11,321 bases of DNA from DATGIQ01 sp035295665 (GTDB taxonomy: Bacteria; Planctomycetota; Planctomycetia; Gemmatales; Gemmataceae), in contig DATGIQ010000679.1 in NCBI GenBank assembly GCA_035295665.1, forward strand, positions 1 to 11,321. Direction: 5' to 3'. This document shows, in pieces, positions 7,468-11,321 of this stretch. The position numbers and the translations under genes are program-made. Within the stretch, counting starts at the first letter, position 1, and each line of letters begins with the position of its first letter. Below the pieces are notes generated by a model. The model was not told the DNA's origin and made no database searches. It saw nothing but the letters and a program-made list of their open reading frames with translations.

Positions 7468-7904
7468 TTCTTGTACGGCAAAAACTTCCCGTTCATTGTG
7501 ATCACGACCCGATCCCCTTTGGGATCTTCCTTCTTCTGAATATCCAGTTCGAAATCGATGGCGCTCATGATGCCATCGCCGAACATTTCATGGATGATCG
7601 CCTTGATCGTCGTTCCGTAAACCTGGGTGATCTCGTGGAAGCGATAAATGAGCGGATCGACGGGGACGGTCTGGCCGACGGAACCTTTGCTGGGAATCTC
7701 CTGGAGCGCAGCAGCAACGTCAGCGCCAAGTCCTAGGAAGGCTACTGTCTTCTGGGCTTCTTCCGCCGACATCGTCGCTTGTCCCATGATGGCGGCCGTC
7801 ACCCAGACTTTGTGTCGGCCGAGGGCCTTGGCGATGGCCTCGAAGGTGAGTCCCCGTTCCCGTTTCCGCTCCAAGAGCTTGTGGGTCGCGTCGGTGCGCA
7901 TCAT
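7461..7904 (-). CDS. cynS: Cyanate hydratase (cyanase)
   Basis: Cyanase converts cyanate and bicarbonate into carbamate and CO2; the carbamate falls apart to ammonia and CO2. It detoxifies cyanate and yields usable nitrogen in the cytoplasm. The 147-residue protein has an N-terminal helix-turn-helix-like domain (about 1-70) and the highly conserved C-terminal catalytic domain with YRFHEITQVYGTTIKA and FGDGIMSAIDF. The three catalytic residues of E. coli CynS (Arg96, Glu99, Ser122) are matched by Arg88, Glu91 and Ser114, all shifted by eight. The frame extends 16 codons further upstream, but the ATG at 7904 is preferred: GGGAAGG lies about eight bases before it and the length then fits the family (E. 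coli 156 residues). No cynT carbonic anhydrase or cynX transporter is next to it. The broken gene overlaps its 3' end; the YjbQ gene is divergent. Confidence 0.95.
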   Translation of the reverse strand: MMRTDATHKLLERKRERGLTFEAIAKALGRHKVWVTAAIMGQATMSAEEAQKTVAFLGLGADVAAALQEIPSKGSVGQTVPVDPLIYRFHEITQVYGTTIKAIIHEMFGDGIMSAIDFELDIQKKEDPKGDRVVITMNGKFLPYKKW

Positions 7905-8049
7905 CACAATTACCTTCCCAGGAGAGTACACAAGGGTTGCCTTCCACCGCAAGAATGGCGCATCCTGCGCCGCGGCCGGCCTGTGGGTTCTTCATAGCGA
8001 AAAGCCGATCGAGCGGATAGAACGCGGTGCCGGATCTTTCGGGCGATCA

Positions 8050-8081
8050 TTGTTTTCTCCCGCCGCGCCATCTGCGATAAT
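8050..8081 (+). promoter_or_regulatory. Weak promoter candidate for the YjbQ gene
   Basis: A TTGTTT hexamer (8050-8055) and a GATAAT hexamer (8076-8081) lie in the 218-base divergent gap between cynS and the YjbQ gene, about 42 bases before the YjbQ start. The 20-base spacing is longer than normal, so only the -10-like element carries weight. No convincing cynS promoter was found on the other strand. Confidence 0.25.
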
Positions 8082-8122
8082 CACTCGGGAGGATCGCAAC
8101 GACTTCCGTACCGGGGAACGAC

Positions 8123-8545
8123 ATGAAGACATACACCGAATACTTGACGCTGAACATTCCGAGCAAGATGGCTTTTCAGAACATCACGTCACAAGTGCAG
8201 CAAGCGGTCCAGAAGAGCGGCGTTCGGGAAGGCCTGGTCCTGTGCAATTCCATGCACATCACCGCCAGCGTCTTCATCAACGACGACGAAGCCGGACTGC
8301 ATCACGACTTCGGCCGGTGGCTGGAACAGCTGGCTCCCTTCAACCCGGATCCGAATGTGTACCACCACAATCGCACTGGCGAGGACAACGCGGACGCCCA
8401 CCTGAAGCGGCAGATCATGGGTCGGGAAGTCGTGGTCGCCATCACGAAAGGCAAGCTAGATTTCGGTCCCTGGGAGCAGATCTTCTACGGTGAGTTCGAT
8501 GGCCATCGGCCCAAGCGGGTGCTCGTGAAAGTGATCGGGGAATGA
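8123..8545 (+). CDS. YjbQ/UPF0047 family protein (secondary thiamine-phosphate synthase type)
   Basis: The 140-residue protein covers the whole UPF0047 (YjbQ) domain, a small trimeric beta-fold family. Conserved elements are present in order: the strand with NSMHITASV (42-50), the EDNADAHLK segment (87-95) followed by MG, and the end block with GPWEQI (115-120) and EFDGHRP (124-130). The His and acidic residues of these motifs are thought to form the active site. Some family members can complement thiamine-phosphate synthase mutants, hence the usual database name; the true reaction is not settled. The ATG at 8123 follows a GGGGAA ribosome-binding sequence closely. It stands alone on the plus strand, divergent from cynS and convergent with the phosphatase gene; no thiamine gene is nearby. 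Confidence 0.9.
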   Translation: MKTYTEYLTLNIPSKMAFQNITSQVQQAVQKSGVREGLVLCNSMHITASVFINDDEAGLHHDFGRWLEQLAPFNPDPNVYHHNRTGEDNADAHLKRQIMGREVVVAITKGKLDFGPWEQIFYGEFDGHRPKRVLVKVIGE

Positions 8546-8614
8546 TCACCGAAGCGCCCAAGCCAGGCGACTGCATGTCGTCCGCGGACGGCTCTTCAAG
8601 CTGGATGGAAAGCC

Positions 8615-9352
8615 TCACTCCGGATCAAACGCCACCACGATGCAGGTGACGTTATCCTTCGAGCCGCGCTGGAGGGCGACGTCGACAAGATGCTCCGCCC
8701 ATACTTGTGGGTCGGCAAATTGCTTTGCCCCCTGGCGCAAATCATCGTCGCTGATATGATTGGTCAAGCCATCGCTGGCTAGTAACAACCGATCTCCTGC
8801 CTGCGGTGTGAACGGACGTACGTCGGCTCCGTCCACCATTTCCGCGCAGCCAAGAAATTTATGCAGAACATGCTGCCAGGGACTGTGCCGGGCTTCTTCC
8901 GGGCTCAGGACGCCACTGGTGACGAGGGCTTGGGCCACCGAATGGTCGACCGTCAACTGCTCAACGCGGTCGCCCCGGATCAAGTAAGCCCGGCTATCAC
9001 CGAGGCCCGCCACATACACCTGGTTCGCTTGCTGAACCGCGAGCACAGCGGTAGTCCCCATGCGGCGGCCGGCCGGCTGGTGGCGGCCGGCATGGATGAT
9101 GGCCTGGTTCGCTTCACTCAAGGCCTGCTGCACGGCTCGTCCCGCATCTGCTTGCGTCGCCAGCTGATCCTGCACCACGCGCGGAATGATCTCCGCGGCC
9201 AGGCCGCTGGCCTGTTCGCCTCTCTCTTGCCCCCCCATGCCGTCTGCCACGAGGAAAACGTTGTGGACGCGATCGACCACCAAACGATCTTCGTTGTTGG
9301 ACCGGGCTCCTTGGGCGGTGTGGGCACCGACATGCAGGACGTATGCAGCCAT
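8615..9352 (-). CDS. PP2C-type serine/threonine protein phosphatase (Stp1/PrpC type)
   Basis: The 245-residue single-domain enzyme removes phosphate from Ser/Thr residues, using two metal ions, and normally counters bacterial Hanks-type kinases. All PP2C motifs are present: NNEDR (19-23), ADGMGG (36-41), GTTAV (99-103), GLGDSRAYL (116-124), DHS (136-138), ASDGLTN (192-198) and SKDNVT (231-236). The metal-binding acids are therefore Asp22, Asp37, Asp194 and Asp233. There is no transmembrane segment or extra domain, so it should be cytoplasmic. The ATG at 9352 has a GGAG about eight bases upstream. No partner kinase lies in the window. A TATAAT box is found upstream, and the gene is convergent with the YjbQ gene. 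Confidence 0.93.
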   Translation of the reverse strand: MAAYVLHVGAHTAQGARSNNEDRLVVDRVHNVFLVADGMGGQERGEQASGLAAEIIPRVVQDQLATQADAGRAVQQALSEANQAIIHAGRHQPAGRRMGTTAVLAVQQANQVYVAGLGDSRAYLIRGDRVEQLTVDHSVAQALVTSGVLSPEEARHSPWQHVLHKFLGCAEMVDGADVRPFTPQAGDRLLLASDGLTNHISDDDLRQGAKQFADPQVWAEHLVDVALQRGSKDNVTCIVVAFDPE

Positions 9353-9381
9353 CAGATGGGCTCCGCGGACAAGGGCAATTC

Positions 9382-9408
9382 AATGCCGCCGACAGCAGCG
9401 GCATTATA
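9382..9408 (-). promoter_or_regulatory. Phosphatase promoter -10 box with overlapping dyad
   Basis: A perfect TATAAT reads on the minus strand at 9408-9403, about 50 bases before the phosphatase ATG, which would put the transcription start near 9396. The -35 region is weak (TACAAG at a 17-base spacing). A perfect 8-bp inverted repeat, AATGCCGC (9382-9389) and GCGGCATT (9398-9405), overlaps the -10 box and start site. It could be a repressor site or a leader hairpin. The hexamer and the repeat are seen; the function is inferred. Confidence 0.4.
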
Positions 9409-9503
9409 GCCTATCCCATTTTATGCTTGTAGGGGAACGGCAGCCAAATTCCGTGGCCGCGCTTCCGGGGTCGGCAGCGCAAGATGGGTCCTTCCCGTTC
9501 AGC

Positions 9504-10310
9504 TTAATTTCGTGCGATGATCAAAACTTGGCCGTAGAAACGCCGCAAGAACGGGAACAGTTGCTGTCCATGATAATCGAGCCACCGCAACGGTTTCCGC
9601 ACACGTTTTCCCAGGATCCGATGTAACCGTTCCAGGCAATAGAAGTGGAAAATTTCGACCGAGGAAAAACTGGACCGCAGCGGCTCCAGATGCTTGTAGA
9701 CCAGCTGGATCTCGTCCTCGGTGGCATGCCGTTTGACGGGAACCATGCTCCGCAAAGCACGCAGCAGCGGGCTGTTTGCAACGGGTTCAATAAACGCGGC
9801 GGTGCCGCCGGGCTTCAAGAGGCGAGCCACTTCCTCATAGATGGCGGGCAAGATCGTGTGAAGGTGATGCAACACCGCAATGCCCACGACCACATCGAAG
9901 CTGGCCGGGGCATAGCCCGTCTGGCCTGCCTGGTGCACATCGACGGTGACGCGAGCCGCTAGCCCGTTCAATTCGGCCCGGCGTCGGGTCTTGGCGACCG
10001 AAACCGGAGAAAGATCGAACGCCGTCACCTGGGCACCACAAGCGGCCAGCAGGATTGAATTCTCACCGTTCCCGCAACCATAGTCGAGGACGTTCTTCCC
10101 TTCGAGGGGAAGCAAATGCGCGAACAGACTGTCGAGGGGAATATTGAGCGGACTCGGGCAGGCCAGGCGATAGCGGCGAATCCGACTTTCCGGTAGGAAA
10201 AGGTCTTCGTCGGTGAGCGTGGCAGCTTCTTGATCAAAAAACTCCCTCTCGCTTTCGATCCGATCGCCAGAAACCATATCTTGCTTTCGCAGACCTCGGC
10301 CAACACTCAT
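9504..10310 (-). CDS. Class I SAM-dependent methyltransferase
   Basis: The 268-residue protein has a Rossmann-like methyltransferase domain: motif I VLDYGCGNG (residues 74-82) binds S-adenosylmethionine, the acidic end of the next strand is TAFDLSP (96-102), and motif IV with FDVVVGIAVLHHL (138-150) is followed by LLKPGGTAAFIEP (164-176). The C-terminal about 85 residues are rich in aromatic and basic residues and may form the substrate cap. The family (Methyltransf_11/25-like) acts on many small molecules, lipids and quinones, so the substrate cannot be assigned. The frame is open back to a GTG at 10418, but the ATG at 10310 is preferred because the extra 36 residues look unlike a conserved domain; its ribosome-binding site is weak, so the start is uncertain. 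It lies 151 bases from the phosphatase gene on the same strand. Confidence 0.88.
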   Translation of the reverse strand: MSVGRGLRKQDMVSGDRIESEREFFDQEAATLTDEDLFLPESRIRRYRLACPSPLNIPLDSLFAHLLPLEGKNVLDYGCGNGENSILLAACGAQVTAFDLSPVSVAKTRRRAELNGLAARVTVDVHQAGQTGYAPASFDVVVGIAVLHHLHTILPAIYEEVARLLKPGGTAAFIEPVANSPLLRALRSMVPVKRHATEDEIQLVYKHLEPLRSSFSSVEIFHFYCLERLHRILGKRVRKPLRWLDYHGQQLFPFLRRFYGQVLIIARN

Positions 10311-10421
10311 GACCCGTTCCGCAAGGTACCTGGGAAACCCCTGTAACGATTCATTCCCCACAATAGTACAGAATGGAAACCAGCTTGGCAAATGGCCTCG
10401 TGCATCCTTCGGCCGCACCCA

Positions 10422-10459
10422 CCTGAGGCACCAGCAAAGGTCTACGCTGGTGCCTCAGG
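10422..10459. terminator. Perfect 14-bp hairpin, possible terminator of the beta-helix gene
   Basis: The arms CCTGAGGCACCAGC (10422-10435) and GCTGGTGCCTCAGG (10446-10459) are exact inverted copies around a 10-base loop. It lies 30 bases after the stop of the beta-helix gene and well before the methyltransferase ATG, where a minus-strand terminator or attenuator would be expected. There is no T-run after the stem on either strand, so it is not a textbook intrinsic terminator; RNA 3'-end protection or a protein-binding dyad are alternatives. Confidence 0.5.
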
Positions 10460-10489
10460 CGTGCGGGTTGCAACACCATGCCGGATCAT

Positions 10490-11321
10490 TTAGGGATAAG
10501 GGACGCCCAACGGCCACCACGGAGGCGGGATCGAGTTGCTTCCGGAGCCCATCGTGGTATCGGTCCAAGGAACGCCCGCCGGCCACCAGGGAGGCGGCGT
10601 CGAGTTCGAACCGGAACCGGTTCCCGATCCCGTGCCCGTTCCCGACCCGGACCCGGAGCCTGTCCCAGACCCCGAACCCGATCCGCTTCCGTAGCTCACA
10701 TTACGTGCTCCGACCGAGGGGTACTGCGTGACTTCGTCCCATGTATTGGTCGTGGTGTTGCCGCTGGGATAATACGCGGCCAGTCCCCCCACGATCACGT
10801 TGCCGGTGATGATGCCACCAGGAAAAGCGGTCGCCAGAGCCGACAAACTCGAACCGAGTCCGCCAACGATCATGCCGTAAGTGCCCTGCGGCATGAGGCT
10901 GTTGGTGAATTGAAAACCCGTATGCACGCCGGTGACGAACAGATCCGTATAGGCCTGCGCGATCGTGACATGGTCGATGACGACATTGTGGGTGCCTCCA
11001 TTCAAGCCCGGCTGCATCGTGAAGATCTGTCCGTTCTTCCCAGGGACGGGATAACCGATGTTGTTGAAGAAATCATCCTGGATCAGGAGGTTGGTGAGGT
11101 TCTGGCTGGGGGAAGCATCGTCGGAGCCGAGGATATTGAAGCCCTGATCGACATTTTGCACGATGTTGTGCGTGAAGGTGACATTGGCCACCGTCACCCA
11201 CGGACCCCCGCTTTGGGCTCCGCGCGGGGTGAGCACAATGGCATGCCCATCTTGGGCACCGCCCCAGTTGTTCTGGAAGAGGTTGCCATCGACGGTGACA
11301 TTCTGGGCATTCTTGAGTTCC
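10490..11321 (-). CDS. Right-handed beta-helix repeat protein, C-terminal part
   Basis: The frame enters from the right edge and gives 276 residues before the TAA; the N-terminus, including any signal peptide, lies outside. Residues 1-90 show repeated short strands of the type VTVDGNLFQNN, VTFTHNIVQNV and LLIQDDFFNNI, typical of right-handed parallel beta-helix proteins (pectate-lyase-like or NosD-like folds). The block with ELKNAQNVTVDGN and a following aivLTPRG-type strand matches a common secreted beta-helix family of acidobacteria and planctomycetes. Most are presumed to bind or cut polysaccharides; no catalytic residues can be named here. After about residue 210 the chain becomes an alternating Gly-Ser/Thr linker and ends in two PPPWWP modules. 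The start cannot be judged. Surface or secreted location is inferred from the fold and the linker. Confidence 0.8.
   Translation of the reverse strand, partial: ELKNAQNVTVDGNLFQNNWGGAQDGHAIVLTPRGAQSGGPWVTVANVTFTHNIVQNVDQGFNILGSDDASPSQNLTNLLIQDDFFNNIGYPVPGKNGQIFTMQPGLNGGTHNVVIDHVTIAQAYTDLFVTGVHTGFQFTNSLMPQGTYGMIVGGLGSSLSALATAFPGGIITGNVIVGGLAAYYPSGNTTTNTWDEVTQYPSVGARNVSYGSGSGSGSGTGSGSGSGTGTGSGTGSGSNSTPPPWWPAGVPWTDTTMGSGSNSIPPPWWPLGVPYP
10493..10690 (-). repeat. Gly-Ser/Thr linker and duplicated PPPWWP tail of the beta-helix protein
   Basis: Bases 10607-10690 encode 28 residues in strict G-S or G-T alternation, made from varied codons, so it is a selected linker rather than a fresh slippage product. 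It runs into two tandem modules: GSGSNSTPPPWWPAGVPW plus TDTTM (within 10550-10618), and GSGSNSIPPPWWPLGVPYP (10493-10549), ending at the stop codon. The DNA of the two copies is similar but not identical, so the duplication is not very recent. The role could be a cell-surface anchor or a protein-protein binding tail; this is inference. Confidence 0.8.

Noticed and set aside
7957..7971. Small hairpin GGCGCA-TCC-TGCGCC upstream of cynS.
   Set aside because: A 6-bp stem in GC-rich DNA is weak evidence and it does not overlap the cynS start or a clear promoter.
7648..8493. A 281-codon plus-strand frame across cynS and the YjbQ gene.
   Set aside because: It is antisense to cynS and out of frame with YjbQ, both of which have family-specific catalytic motifs.
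8579..8590. Short palindrome CGTCCGCGGACG between the convergent YjbQ and phosphatase genes.
   Set aside because: It is too short, has no loop and no T-run, so it does not support a terminator call; such palindromes are expected by chance in GC-rich DNA.

Overview
The window looks like chromosomal DNA of a GC-rich planctomycete, probably of the Gemmata group. The best evidence is a secreted, very cysteine-rich protein built from YTV-type repeats, a family described from planctomycetes. A GC-rich codon pattern, GTG and TTG starts, and a secreted beta-helix protein fit this. The assignment is inference; there is no rRNA or other marker gene. I see no tRNA, rRNA, insertion sequence, CRISPR array or integrase, so this reads as ordinary chromosome with a few unusual proteins.

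Layout. Bases 1-2603, minus strand: a GNAT acetyltransferase cut by the left edge, preceded by the YTV protein gene; an 11-bp inverted repeat between them covers the acetyltransferase start codon. Bases 2604-2931: a divergent intergenic region with a 9-bp dyad next to a possible gyrA promoter. Bases 2932-6735, plus strand: DNA gyrase subunit A, then, 42 bases on, an NAD-dependent sugar epimerase/dehydratase. Bases 6811-7904, minus strand: cyanate hydratase (cynS), followed by an apparently frame-disrupted small secreted or lipoprotein gene whose upstream end overlaps the cynS stop. Bases 8123-8545, plus strand: a YjbQ/UPF0047 protein. Bases 8615-11321, minus strand: a PP2C-type protein phosphatase, a class I SAM-dependent methyltransferase, and the C-terminal part of a right-handed beta-helix protein with a Gly-Ser/Thr linker and a duplicated PPPWWP tail.

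There is no single operon or pathway here. The plausible co-transcribed sets are YTV gene plus acetyltransferase, gyrA plus epimerase, and cynS plus the broken gene. CynS turns cyanate and bicarbonate into ammonia and CO2 equivalents, but no cyanate transporter or carbonic anhydrase lies beside it.

The most remarkable object is the YTV protein. It carries two different arrays, each locked to an exact 16-residue period, with about 70 cysteines in about 592 residues. Second is the GyrA, which lacks the usual quinolone-contact residues, has a large acidic insert inside the C-terminal pinwheel domain, and has a second complete GyrA box after that insert. I found no convincing new defence or mobile system.
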